Shown here one piece after another: positions 25,824 through 35,256 of a stretch of DNA of 64,000 bases. Below the pieces are notes generated by a model. The model searched no databases. It saw only the letters and a program-made list of their open reading frames with translations, and was not told where the DNA came from. Each line of letters starts with the position of its first letter. The stretch's first letter is position 1. This DNA is from Halopiger djelfimassiliensis (GTDB taxonomy: Archaea > Halobacteriota > Halobacteria > Halobacteriales > Natrialbaceae): contig NZ_HG315686.1 of the NCBI RefSeq assembly GCF_000455365.1, forward strand, positions 384,841-448,840. Reading direction: 5' to 3'. The position numbers were made by a program, and so were the translations under genes.

Positions 25824-25839
25824 CTTACTTCCGAGTAAG
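25824..25839 (-). promoter_or_regulatory. Perfect 6-bp inverted repeat upstream of the beta-helix gene
   Basis: CTTACT-TCCG-AGTAAG lies between a TATA-like AATACAA (25843-25850, minus strand) and the ATG at 25804. A short palindrome just downstream of the TATA box is a common position for a repressor operator in haloarchaea. No protein was assigned to it. Confidence 0.45.
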
Positions 25840-26058
25840 ATTGTATTAACCAGTGCTAGCTTTATGATCACCCGAACGTGACGGTATCGAGCCGATGACT
25901 GTCACCGGGGATGGAGTAACGAGGGGCGGAAATTACCGACCGATCACGAACGCCGATCGAGCGTGTTTTTCGCTTTCGGCCATCGGGGGCTCGCCGATCA
26001 CGGGTCGGCGGGATAAACGCGAGCATAGTAAAGGACTCCGTCGGGGTTACAGCCCACA

Positions 26059-27228
26059 ATGCGCGTGAAATCGATCGGACGGCGGCTCGGCGAACGGGGC
26101 TTTCCCTACGCGACCAAAGTAGCCGGGCTGAACTGCGCCCGGATCACACGGACGGAACTGTACGATCGGGCCGCGAGAAACGGCTCCCTGATCGACTACG
26201 GCGAGTTCGAATCGGTGACGGTCCCCGAACCCGACGCCTTCGTGGACGAACTCCCCGAGATGAACCGCTGGATCGGCACCCATACGATATCGAAACCGTT
26301 CGTCGGCGTCCTCTCCGACGTCCGACTCGTCGGCTCGCCCCCGCTGGCGTTTTCCGGGTCGAAGTACGTCGCGGACGCGTCGGTGAGCCGTAACGTCCAG
26401 ACGCTGAACGTCATCAACTCGGCCCGTGAAACGCCGAAACGAATCCTCTCGGGAAACGGCAGGGGAGAGCGACTCGAGGAAGCGGTGCTCCTGCACCACA
26501 GCTGGGTCGACGGCTACTTTCACTGGGTCGCGGAAACCTTGACCCGGCTGGAGGGGGTCGAACGGTACGCGGCCGAGACCGGCCGCCGACCGACGCTGAT
26601 CGTCGGCCCGGAGCTCACCTCGTTCCAGCGCGAATCGCTGGCGCTGCTTGGCTACGAACGCGAGGACCTTCGCAACTGGCAAACCGCCCACTGTACGGTC
26701 GATCGGCTCGTGGTGCCGTCGATGCGCCGGGAGATCGATCCGCCCAACCCGTCCCCGTTCTCCCACCGCTGGCTGCGAACGCGGCTTCGAGAGACGGCCC
26801 TCCGTGAGGCCGACACGTCGCGGTTTTCGGAGCGGGTGTACATCAGCCGCGGCGACGCGGCGAGCCGACGGGTCGTCAACGAGCCCGAAGTCGAGGCCCG
26901 ACTCGAGTCCTATGGGTTCGACTCCTACCGGCTCGCGGAGATGAGTGTACAGGAAACGATCGCCCTGTTCGCGCAGGCGGACTGTCTCGTCGCCCCCCAC
27001 GGAGCCGGGCTGACGGACCTGATCTACACCGACGACGCGGCGGTCCTCGAGTTCATGCCGCGTGACAGGGTCAACGGCGTCTACTTCATGCTCTCGAAAC
27101 AGGTCGGCGACTGGTACGGCTACCTCGCGTGTGACCGGCCCGGCGTCGATCTGGTCGTCGACGTCGACGACCTCGAGTCGATGCTCGAGGCCGCGCTCGA
27201 CCGGGAGCGGCCCGGCCGGATCGCCTAG
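26059..27228 (+). CDS. Glycosyltransferase family 61
   Basis: A 389-residue protein. The core VLLHHSWVDGYFHWVAETLTRL, the ERVYISRGDAASRRVVNEPEVEARL, and the C-terminal CLVAPHGAGLTDLIYTDDAAVLEFMP are the conserved GT61 (DUF563) elements. The family transfers pentose or hexose sugars to glycans. The gene lies between two minus-strand genes and has its own promoter region (TATA-like CATAGTAAAGG at 26024-26034). Confidence 0.88.
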   Translation: MRVKSIGRRLGERGFPYATKVAGLNCARITRTELYDRAARNGSLIDYGEFESVTVPEPDAFVDELPEMNRWIGTHTISKPFVGVLSDVRLVGSPPLAFSGSKYVADASVSRNVQTLNVINSARETPKRILSGNGRGERLEEAVLLHHSWVDGYFHWVAETLTRLEGVERYAAETGRRPTLIVGPELTSFQRESLALLGYEREDLRNWQTAHCTVDRLVVPSMRREIDPPNPSPFSHRWLRTRLRETALREADTSRFSERVYISRGDAASRRVVNEPEVEARLESYGFDSYRLAEMSVQETIALFAQADCLVAPHGAGLTDLIYTDDAAVLEFMPRDRVNGVYFMLSKQVGDWYGYLACDRPGVDLVVDVDDLESMLEAALDRERPGRIA

Positions 27229-27233
27229 CGGGG

Positions 27234-28784
27234 TCAGTTCGTCGAAATCGAATCCAACTGTTCGCCGGACTCGGGCATCCAGCGGCGAACGAAGGGGATC
27301 GACACGCCGAGTTTCTCCTCGACGAGATCGACCACGACGGCGTCGTCCGGCTCGAGCCCGCCCGTGAGGGCGACGACGACGAGCGAGATGACGCCGACCG
27401 CGAGCAAAAGCGGGACGAGGGTCACGGCGGTGATCGAAACCCACGACGAACAGCCGACAGCAAGCGGGAGCAACACGGCCGGCAGGGAGACGTAACACCG
27501 GAGCGCAGCCCCCGAAACCGGAGTGATGTCGTACTCGAGCGCGAGGACGCCACAGATGATCGTGTGGACGATCACCATCGAGGAGACCGACGCGATTCCG
27601 GCCCCGAGGAACCCGTAGCGCGGGATGAGTGCGAGGTTGATACCCACGTTTGCGAGGAGTCCGGCGACGTTACCCACGGCGATCCAGGTGGTCGCTCCGA
27701 CCGCGGAGAGGGTTTCGCGGTCCCGGCCGGCGACGACGCTCAGGAAGAACCCGGCCGCGAGAATCGGAAGGACCGACGCCGCGTCCGCGTACGACGAGCC
27801 GAAAAAGAGCGAGACCATGTCCGCGGGAAAGACGACGAGCAGGAGAAAGAGGGGGAACGTCACGATGTACACCCACTTCGTCGACGTCGCGTAGATGTCG
27901 TCGATGGCATCCCGTTCGCCCGCCGCGTCGAGCCGCGAGGCGATCGGCAGGTAGAGAAAGCCGAACGCGGAGAGGACGACGGTCAGACCGGTCGCGAGCG
28001 GATACGCCGCGTTGTAGAGCCCGACCTCGTACGAGCTGCGGAAGTACCCGAGCATCAGGGTGTCGGTCTGGATGAGCAAGACGCCGATGACGGTCGAGAC
28101 GACCAGCGGCAACGAAAAGGAGAGCAATTCCCGTACGTGCGTGGTGTACCGGCCCCGGAGCGGCATGAGACGGCCGAGAAGGACCAGCGAAACGACGAAC
28201 GAAAGCGCCGCAGCGAGGAGGTAGGCGGCCCCCGCCGCGACGATGTCCATGCCGGCGAGTAACAACAGCGCGATCAGTACGATCCGCAGGAACGGATCGA
28301 GGAAGTTCTGGATGACCGTTCGATAGACCGTATTCTCGTAGCCCCGAACCGCGGCGATGGCGATCCGAAACCCGGCGGTAAACGGAAGCGCGGCCGCGAG
28401 CAATCGCAGGAACGGGATCGCCGCCTCGGTTTCGAACAGGTGCGTGGCGATCGGTTCGGCACAGACGAACAGCACGCCGCCCAGCCCCACCGCGAGGACG
28501 ACCGCGACGAGCAGGCCGCTCACCCAGACACCCCGTCGATCCGCGACGGTCTCGTACCGCGGAATGTACCGGGAGACGCCCTGCGGACAGCCGGCCAGCG
28601 CGACCGTCAGCGTAAACATCAACAGCGCGAGCCCGACGCTTACCTCGCCGTAGGCATCGGGCGAGAGCAACCGGCCGATCACGATCCGCTCGCCAAGGTT
28701 CGCCGCCGTACTTACGACCCCCCCGACCATGACCAGCGCTGCGCTTGAAAGCAGCGCCGACAGCTCGTGCTCTCGGTCGACCAT
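27234..28784 (-). CDS. Polysaccharide/oligosaccharide flippase (Wzx-type, MOP superfamily)
   Basis: A 516-residue protein with about 14 membrane segments. The N-terminal VVSTAANLGERIVIGRLLSPDAYGEVSVGLALLMF and the central LLSFSLPLVVSTVIGVLLIQTDTLMLGYFRSSYEVGLYNAAYPLA are the standard MOP flippase repeats. It would flip lipid-linked oligosaccharide across the membrane for attachment outside. Stops 6 nt from the end of the convergent GT61 gene. A cytoplasmic C-terminal tail of about 30 residues is present. Confidence 0.9.
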   Translation of the reverse strand: MVDREHELSALLSSAALVMVGGVVSTAANLGERIVIGRLLSPDAYGEVSVGLALLMFTLTVALAGCPQGVSRYIPRYETVADRRGVWVSGLLVAVVLAVGLGGVLFVCAEPIATHLFETEAAIPFLRLLAAALPFTAGFRIAIAAVRGYENTVYRTVIQNFLDPFLRIVLIALLLLAGMDIVAAGAAYLLAAALSFVVSLVLLGRLMPLRGRYTTHVRELLSFSLPLVVSTVIGVLLIQTDTLMLGYFRSSYEVGLYNAAYPLATGLTVVLSAFGFLYLPIASRLDAAGERDAIDDIYATSTKWVYIVTFPLFLLLVVFPADMVSLFFGSSYADAASVLPILAAGFFLSVVAGRDRETLSAVGATTWIAVGNVAGLLANVGINLALIPRYGFLGAGIASVSSMVIVHTIICGVLALEYDITPVSGAALRCYVSLPAVLLPLAVGCSSWVSITAVTLVPLLLAVGVISLVVVALTGGLEPDDAVVVDLVEEKLGVSIPFVRRWMPESGEQLDSISTN

Positions 28785-29072
28785 CAGCGATCCCCGGCGC
28801 GATCACCGGGCCGAACGGGACCCAGCGCGGACTCGAGGGCGGACGCGTTCGCCAAGCTGGGTGCTGATCCGGGACTGGCAATTCCTCTCCACGTCGGGCG
28901 TAAACGAGCCGTTCGAAGGGCTGGAACGCCGTTCAGTCGACACATCGAATCGAAAAACCGAACGTGGCGGTTTTGTTATCACGCGACTTCGGCCGGGTAA
29001 CGGTCCCGTTCCGAAGTCGCGGTCGATCGCGGTCGACGCGAAGACAGCGGCCGGCCCCGGATCGAGGTGGGT

Positions 29073-30881
29073 TCACGCCGCCGTGTCGGCGTGGACGTAG
29101 TACAGTTCGAACTCGCCGTTCGACTGGATCCGGTCCACGCCCGGCTGGGTCCGGATGGACTCGAAGTCGTGGTCGCCGTACCGCAGCCCGCGATAGGCGA
29201 TCAGCTCCCGTTCGTAATCGGCCCGGGTCAGCGCGAGATAGCGATCCTCGTCGTACTGGCCGGCGAGTCCGTCGGCGATTGCCTCGTCGGACAGGTCCCC
29301 GTGAAGTCGCATTCGATCTTCGGTCCCGTGAATGGCGTCGTGGTTCCGGTTCGGCCCGTTTCGAAGGCCGAGGAACCTGTATTCCTCGTTTCCGGAGTCG
29401 AACGCGGTTTCGTAGCCGTGCAGTTGCTGGTCGGTGACGTGTGGCGACGCGTTGTAGGTGTACGGCGAGGGGAAGACGGCGGCAAGCGACAGGAGCACCA
29501 AAAGGGCGAACCCGACCGCAAGCGCCGGGTGGCCGGCTCGAGCGACGGAGCCGTCCGGAGTGTGTGATGTCCCCGCCGCAAGCCGATGGACCGCAACCGC
29601 GCCGAGAATCGTCACGAACACCATGACCAGCCCGAACACGCGAAAGTGCATCATCGACCCCGGGGCGACGAAATAGACGACGAACAGGACCCCGAGTCCG
29701 CACAGCCCGACGACGAAGTAAGCCGTTTCGGGACGGACGCCGTCGAACCGGGGCCACCGTCGCCACACGCCGACGACGAGCACGCCGACGAGGACGGTAC
29801 CCACGAGCTGTGGAAAGAAGAGTTTGAAGAAGATTTCCGTCAGGCTCCCGCCGATAGCCGCCAGCGACGCCCCTTGCATCGCGACGGTATCGCCCGCGCG
29901 GCCGCCGGTTCCGAGAAGGAACTCCATCGCGGAGCCGAGAAAGAACCCGACGACGTCGACGACGAACCCGTGGTTGGAGATCCAGGCGAGGAAGACGGCC
30001 CCCAGAAACGCCGTCTGGCCGTACAGCGGCGTCTGCTCGCCGATCCGGCCGCCGCGGACGAGGTGTCGGCCCAGAAACTGTACGAGACAGATCCCCAGAA
30101 ACACCACGAGCACGTGAGCCACGAGCTGTGGGTGATAGACGACGGCACCGGCCGACGCGACCGCGAACGCGATGCCGACCGCGGAAAGCGTCGCCGCCTC
30201 CCGGTCCGTCCGGAGATACTTCGTCAACAGGTACACGAGGACCGTCGAAAACAACACCGCCTGCGACATCGCGTGAGCCTCCATGTACATCGATATCGTC
30301 GTGATCGGCAACAGCAAAAACGCCACAAACGCAGCGGTTGCAGCCGCGCCCCGTTCGGGAACGATCGTGGTCACACACAGCGGTACGAACACGCAAAACA
30401 CCAGCACGGCAAGGAAGACGACGAGAAGCATCGCCCTCGAGAGCGGAATTCCGAGCGCCGCGTTGACGAACACCGTCGTCGTGTGAATACCGGGGTAGTA
30501 CAGGTCGAACGGAACGATGGTCCCGTCGGCGATAGCTCTGGCCCAGCCGAGATGGGTTAACGCGTCGTGGTGGCCGTAAAAACGGTAGCCGCGGATGATC
30601 GGGAGACCGGTGAAGACGGCCATCACCAGTCCGCCGAGTACGAGCGCAAGCGGGCGGCTTCCGTGGCTCCCCGCGGTCGGGACGAAGACGACCGCGAGTG
30701 CGACGCTCAGGGCGACCAACAGCCCGGCCCAGACCAGCGGCGGCGTCATCGTGTACACCGAAAGTTCGTACCCGGTGGCCGGGTTGGCATGTGCCACGAG
30801 CGCGCTGGTCCCGACCGCGAGGAATCCGATGGCCAGCGCCAGCTTCCGGAACGGATCGTCGCCGGGTGACTCCGTTGACAT
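29073..30881 (-). CDS. Polytopic membrane protein, GT-C-like
   Basis: A 602-residue membrane protein with about 12-14 helices and an extracytoplasmic C-terminal domain of about 130 residues. The first loop has RGYRFYGHHDALTHLGWARAIADGTIVPFDLYYPGIH, where a D near the end of the first loop plus H residues is the pattern of GT-C glycosyltransferases that use lipid-linked sugars; the family cannot be named with certainty. The C-terminal part (YRFLGLRNGPNRNHDAIHGTEDR) is beta/alpha. The start at 30881 gives MSTESPGDDPF; an in-frame Met 8 codons upstream is possible. Confidence 0.72.
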   Translation of the reverse strand: MSTESPGDDPFRKLALAIGFLAVGTSALVAHANPATGYELSVYTMTPPLVWAGLLVALSVALAVVFVPTAGSHGSRPLALVLGGLVMAVFTGLPIIRGYRFYGHHDALTHLGWARAIADGTIVPFDLYYPGIHTTTVFVNAALGIPLSRAMLLVVFLAVLVFCVFVPLCVTTIVPERGAAATAAFVAFLLLPITTISMYMEAHAMSQAVLFSTVLVYLLTKYLRTDREAATLSAVGIAFAVASAGAVVYHPQLVAHVLVVFLGICLVQFLGRHLVRGGRIGEQTPLYGQTAFLGAVFLAWISNHGFVVDVVGFFLGSAMEFLLGTGGRAGDTVAMQGASLAAIGGSLTEIFFKLFFPQLVGTVLVGVLVVGVWRRWPRFDGVRPETAYFVVGLCGLGVLFVVYFVAPGSMMHFRVFGLVMVFVTILGAVAVHRLAAGTSHTPDGSVARAGHPALAVGFALLVLLSLAAVFPSPYTYNASPHVTDQQLHGYETAFDSGNEEYRFLGLRNGPNRNHDAIHGTEDRMRLHGDLSDEAIADGLAGQYDEDRYLALTRADYERELIAYRGLRYGDHDFESIRTQPGVDRIQSNGEFELYYVHADTAA

Positions 30882-30957
30882 TCGACTGGCGTGACGTTCG
30901 CCCATTTCGGGCCTTGTTATTCGCCGGTTGCCGTCCGGAAGTCGGCTGATACCGCCG

Positions 30958-31995
30958 TTACTCGTCCCCGCCGTCCTCGGTCAGGTCGACCCAGACGTAG
31001 GCGTATCGGTACGCGTTGTCGGTGGTCGCCGTCTCCGGGACGCCGTCCTCGTACAGCAAAACGGTAATCCGAACGGTGCCGCTCTCGGCTTCCGGCGTCA
31101 CCGACCGGTCGGTATAGCTGGTCTCCCCGTCATCGACGCGCTCGTCGAACCGCGCCAGTTCCGTTCGCTCGTGGACCTCACCCCCGTCGAGCCACTGCTC
31201 TTGGACGACGATCGTATACGCCGCGTCCTCCCCCTCCCGGTTCTCGAGGGCGATCGTCAGCGGGACCGAGTCGCCGGGTTCGATCGCGTCGGGATAGCCG
31301 TCCGCGACCGGTTCGCCGGACTCGTTCTCCGTCAGCAACTGGACCGACGTGTACTGCTCGCCCTGCTGTGGCGAGACGAGCGCGTACCCGACGCTCGAGA
31401 ACGCGAGACACAGACTGACGACGAGGACGACGTTGACGGTCGCGTGGACCACGGAGTCGGTTCCGAACATCGCCGACCGGACGGCTCCCAGTTTTCGACC
31501 GAGGTGGAGCCGATACCGCTCCTCGGGGGGGATTCGGACCCGTCTGATCGCGGCGACGACGGTCCCGATCAGCGTGACAGCGCTTACGGTCCCGACGACG
31601 ACGGTGCCGGTAAACGCAAGCGACAATGTACCGATGAGCAAGCCGAGAAGCGGCAGTACGGCGACGCTCAGCCCGAACGACAGCGCCACACGCTCGAGGT
31701 CGGTCACCGACACCGTCTGTCCGATCACGGCGTTTGACTCCGACGCCTCGATCGCAGCGGCGCGTGGAAACAGGGTCGCGACCGTCGCGTACCCGGGAGC
31801 GAGAAACAACAGCGGCACGCCGATCGCCGCTCGCACGACCCGTGAGACGGGGTCGACGACAGTCAAGAGGGCCGCGGCGATGGCGACGAACCCGGCAACG
31901 CCGACCAGATCGATCGGGAGTCGCGCAAAGAGGTGTCTGGTTCCCCGGCCGGCGACGACGAACGGCCGGCACGTTCGGAGCAGGAGCTTCTTCAT
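30958..31995 (-). CDS. DUF1616 membrane protein, copy 1
   Basis: A 345-residue protein: three to four N-terminal helices with the DUF1616 signature (FLAPGYATVATLFPRAA), a central amphipathic segment, another helix, and a C-terminal extracellular beta-rich domain of about 130 residues (QYTSVQLLTENESGEPVADGYP onward). Function unknown; DUF1616 proteins occur beside surface glycoproteins and glycan genes. A paralogue with the same plan is at 49858-50913 next to two PGF-CTERM proteins. It is 76 nt downstream of the GT-C-like gene. Confidence 0.85.
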   Translation of the reverse strand: MKKLLLRTCRPFVVAGRGTRHLFARLPIDLVGVAGFVAIAAALLTVVDPVSRVVRAAIGVPLLFLAPGYATVATLFPRAAAIEASESNAVIGQTVSVTDLERVALSFGLSVAVLPLLGLLIGTLSLAFTGTVVVGTVSAVTLIGTVVAAIRRVRIPPEERYRLHLGRKLGAVRSAMFGTDSVVHATVNVVLVVSLCLAFSSVGYALVSPQQGEQYTSVQLLTENESGEPVADGYPDAIEPGDSVPLTIALENREGEDAAYTIVVQEQWLDGGEVHERTELARFDERVDDGETSYTDRSVTPEAESGTVRITVLLYEDGVPETATTDNAYRYAYVWVDLTEDGGDE

Positions 31996-32251
31996 TGATC
32001 GGGATTTCGATCGGCTCAGCCATTGTTACTGGTCGCATAACCGATCGCCGGTGACGGCCCGTCCGCGCTCGCTGTTCCCGTCCGGTGGCGACGTGTCCCC
32101 GGCGTCTCCGGAGTGACGACGGGCGGATCGCCGCCGCGTGCCTCGAGGGCGACGCGCCGGGACGCGTCGACCGGACTCGGCATCCGTTGCCGGGACCGAT
32201 CCGACCGGAAACGAGTCGCTTACAAAGGTATCAGCGAGGGTGCCATCCAGT
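31996..32251. other. Intergenic region before the FemAB-like copy 2 unit
   Basis: About 256 nt between the divergent DUF1616 gene and the 25-codon upstream frame. It holds BRE/TATA-like GGAAACG (32208-32214) and CTTACAAA (32219-32226), 26-33 nt before the ATG of that small frame. Nothing else was recognised. Confidence 0.5.
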
Positions 32252-32329
32252 ATGAGCCACGGACCGACCGACCGACGTCTCGCCGAGCGAGCGTCTCGAT
32301 TGGCCGCTCGAGGGGGTGCAGTCGAATGA
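32252..32329 (+). CDS. 25-codon upstream cistron overlapping the FemAB-like gene
   Basis: A tiny frame, product MSHGPTDRRLAERASRLAAR (then GGAVE), ending in TGA that shares ATGA with the start of the following FemAB-like gene. A TATA-like CTTACAAA lies 26-33 nt before the ATG, so a leaderless mRNA would start here and translation would reach the large gene by coupling. It is basic and helical with no hydrophobic segment. Could be a real micropeptide or only a coupling device; not enough to decide. Confidence 0.45.
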   Translation: MSHGPTDRRLAERASRLAARGGAVE

Positions 32330-33336
32330 GCGTCGACGTTCGCCTCGCGACCGACGACGACCGCGACCGCTGGAACGACTACGTCGAGCAGTCGCCGCAG
32401 GGAACGCTCTGTCACGAACTCGAGGCGCTTCGCGTTCAGGCAGACCACGCCGACGCGACGCTCCATCCGCTGGTCGGGTTCAAGGGGCAGGAGCCGGTCG
32501 GGATCTTCCCCGTTTTCGAGATCGACAAACGCATCGTGACGACGGTCTTTTCGCCCCCGCCACGGCTCCGCGTGCCGTATCTCGGCCCGGCGTTTCTGAA
32601 CATGGCCAAACTGAAACAGCGAAAGCGCGAGCGGCGACGACAGCGGTTCATGGACGGCTGCTTCGAGTGGATCGAGTCCGAACTGTGCCCGAAGTACGGC
32701 CACGTCAGGACGTCGACTGCCGTGACGGACTCGCGCCCGTTCAAGTGGAACGCGTACGACGCGACGCCGAAGTACACCTACGCCGTCGATCTCACGCCCC
32801 CGGCGGACGATCTCCTGCTGACGTTCAGCAGCGACGCGCGACGTAATATCACCACCACCGACGACGACGCATACGAGATCGACGTCGGCGACGAAGCGGC
32901 GATCCGGTCGATACACGAGCAGGTCAGGAGCCGCTACGAGTCCCAGGGGATCGACTTCGACGTCCCCGTGGAGTTCGTCCTCGATCTCGCCGACCGATCG
33001 CAGAACGGCCACGTCCGACCCTACACGCTGTCGGTCGACGGCGAGTTCGTCGGCGGCATCCTCGCGCTCGAGTACGGCGACACGACGGGCCGGTGGATGG
33101 GCGGCGTCCGGCCCGACGCGGACGTCGACGTGCCGACGAACGACTTGCTCGACTGGGCGATCATGGAAGACGGCCTCGAGCGAGGGATCGAGACGTACGA
33201 TCTCGTCGGCGCTGACACGCGCCGGATCAACCGGTACAAGGCGAAGTTCAACCCCGAGTTGCGGACGTACTACGGCCTCGAGTACGGGAGCTGGGGAATG
33301 CGGGCGGTCGCGTCGGTGTACGATTCCGTCAAGTGA
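32326..33336 (+). CDS. FemAB/GNAT-like acyltransferase, copy 2
   Basis: A 336-residue paralogue of the protein at 22771-23790. Shared parts: LVGFKGQEPVGIFPVF (N-terminal GNAT), a basic central region (AKLKQRKRERRRQRFMDGC), FSSDARRNITTTDDD, and the C-terminal IETYDLVGADTRRINRYKAKFNPELRTYYGLEY with the same YDLVGA.T...YK.KFN core. It is inferred to add an amino acid or other acyl group to a surface glycan. The ATG overlaps the 25-codon upstream frame; the longer in-frame extension is not supported because its codons are non-haloarchaeal in pattern. Confidence 0.82.
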   Translation: MSVDVRLATDDDRDRWNDYVEQSPQGTLCHELEALRVQADHADATLHPLVGFKGQEPVGIFPVFEIDKRIVTTVFSPPPRLRVPYLGPAFLNMAKLKQRKRERRRQRFMDGCFEWIESELCPKYGHVRTSTAVTDSRPFKWNAYDATPKYTYAVDLTPPADDLLLTFSSDARRNITTTDDDAYEIDVGDEAAIRSIHEQVRSRYESQGIDFDVPVEFVLDLADRSQNGHVRPYTLSVDGEFVGGILALEYGDTTGRWMGGVRPDADVDVPTNDLLDWAIMEDGLERGIETYDLVGADTRRINRYKAKFNPELRTYYGLEYGSWGMRAVASVYDSVK

Positions 33337-33535
33337 TCGCCGGCCGCCGATCGAGGACGCGCAACTGCCGGGTTTCGTTGCGACCGCCAAATCCCGGTAC
33401 GGGGTTGTTTATCAGGTTTGGCGAGGGGTCGTGACGGGCGTCGGCTCCGAAACGGGCGGAGTTCGAGTCGGTCGTCGGACTCCCCGGCGATAATCTCGTC
33501 CATAACGAAGGGTCGACACGACGGAGCCGTCCCCG

Positions 33536-35149
33536 ATGAACGATGGATCTTCCCTCCGGACGCTGCTCGTCGGCATCGATGCCGCCTGTCATCGGGTGCT
33601 GAATCCGATGTTCGAAGACGACACGTTGCCGACGCTGGAACGGATCTACGAGGGCGGGGCCAGCGGGCCGCTCGAGTCCCAGATCCCGCCGTGGACGGCC
33701 TCGGCGTGGCCGTCGCTGTACACCGGGATGAACCCAGGAAAGCACGGCGTCTTCGGGTTTCTCTCGTTCGACGGCTACGACTGGGACGTGGTCAACGCGA
33801 CCGACGTCCGAGAGCGGACGCTGTGGGAACTGCTCGACCGGCACGGGATCACGAGCGTCGTCGTCAACGTCCCCGTCACGCATCCACCCCGGGAGTTCGA
33901 CGGGGCGTTGATTCCGGGCTATACCGCGCCGGAAGACCCCGACTGCCACCCCGACGGGCTGCTCGACGAGATCCGTGAGGCGATCGAGGCGTATCGCGTC
34001 TATCCCGACGAGGACGCGCCCGACCGCGCAAGCGCGTACAGCGACTGCGTTCGCATGCGCGGCGAGGCGTTTCGCTACCTCGTAGACCGGTTCGATCCCG
34101 AGTTCGGGTTCGTCCAGTTCCAGGCGACGGACTCGATCTTCCACGAGCAGCCGGACGACGACGCGGCGATCCGCTCGATCTATCGGGCGGTCGATCGACA
34201 ACTCGAGGCGATCCTCGCGGCCCACAAGCCGGCGACCGTGATCGTCGCCAGCGACCACGGCATGGGACCGTACGACGGCACGGAGTTCCGGATCAACGAG
34301 TACCTCCGCAGGGAGGGCCTCGTCGAGACCGCGCGGGGCGGACGGGGGATGCCCACCTGGGCGACGGTTCGCGACGACTCGCTCAAGCAGGGCGAGGACG
34401 CCGGCCGACATGCTCCCGGCGTCGCCGAACGAGCCATGGCGATCGCCGCGCGGACCGGCCTCACGAGCCAGCGGATCGGGGCCGTCCTCGAGCGCCTTGG
34501 CCTCGACGAGTTCGTCGCAAGCTACGCGCCGACCGGGCTCGTCAACGCCGGAACGACGCAGGTCGACTTCCCGGACTCGACGGCCTACGTTCGATCGCGG
34601 ATCGAACTGGGCGTTCGTATCAACCTCGAAGGACGCGAACCCGACGGCGTCGTTTCGCCGGACGACTACGAGGCGGTCCGGACCCGGATCATCGACGCTC
34701 TGCGATCGGTGCAAACGCCCGACGGGAACCCGGTGTTCGAGGCCGTTCGGCCCCGAGAGGAGTACTTCCACGGCCCGGAAAGCCACCGCGCCGTCGACGT
34801 CGTGACCGTTCCGGCGTCGTTCGATCACTTCCTGTCGGCGACGCTGCGAGCCGACCAGTTCGGACCGCCGAGCGAACCGTGGAACCACAAACTCGAGGGG
34901 ACCGTCGCGGTCCACGGCGCGGGCGTCGATCCCGACGCCGGCGTCGGCTCCGCCCACCTCTTCGACGTCGCACCCACCGTCCTGTCGACGCTCGACGTGC
35001 CGATCGACGAGCGGATGGACGGCACGGCTCTCCCCTGCGTCGACGCCACGGGCGGACGGGAGTATCCTCGACTCGACGCCGGCCGCGCAGTCGAGACGGC
35101 GGACGACGCCGTCGAGAAACGGCTTGCGGATCTGGGGTATCTCGAGTAA
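33536..35149 (+). CDS. Alkaline-phosphatase-superfamily phosphodiesterase/phosphatase
   Basis: A 537-residue protein of the type I phosphodiesterase/nucleotide pyrophosphatase group. The metal-binding start LLVGIDAACHRVL, the nucleophile region PPWTASAWPSLYTGMNPGKHGVFGF (catalytic Thr), the central GFVQFQATDSIFHE and the C-terminal VIVASDHGMGPYDG with the metal-binding D-H are all present. No signal peptide, so it acts in the cytoplasm. In this context it could process phosphorylated or sulfated glycan or lipid intermediates; the substrate is not known. Confidence 0.85.
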   Translation: MNDGSSLRTLLVGIDAACHRVLNPMFEDDTLPTLERIYEGGASGPLESQIPPWTASAWPSLYTGMNPGKHGVFGFLSFDGYDWDVVNATDVRERTLWELLDRHGITSVVVNVPVTHPPREFDGALIPGYTAPEDPDCHPDGLLDEIREAIEAYRVYPDEDAPDRASAYSDCVRMRGEAFRYLVDRFDPEFGFVQFQATDSIFHEQPDDDAAIRSIYRAVDRQLEAILAAHKPATVIVASDHGMGPYDGTEFRINEYLRREGLVETARGGRGMPTWATVRDDSLKQGEDAGRHAPGVAERAMAIAARTGLTSQRIGAVLERLGLDEFVASYAPTGLVNAGTTQVDFPDSTAYVRSRIELGVRINLEGREPDGVVSPDDYEAVRTRIIDALRSVQTPDGNPVFEAVRPREEYFHGPESHRAVDVVTVPASFDHFLSATLRADQFGPPSEPWNHKLEGTVAVHGAGVDPDAGVGSAHLFDVAPTVLSTLDVPIDERMDGTALPCVDATGGREYPRLDAGRAVETADDAVEKRLADLGYLE

Positions 35150-35256
35150 CGTCGAACGGGCGTTCGGAACGCGGGGGCCGGCTCGGCCAAGCGGGGTTCC
35201 GGACCCGGGGGTACCGAAACACAGATTTACGGCGGTACGGCAGTAGCATACGAACG

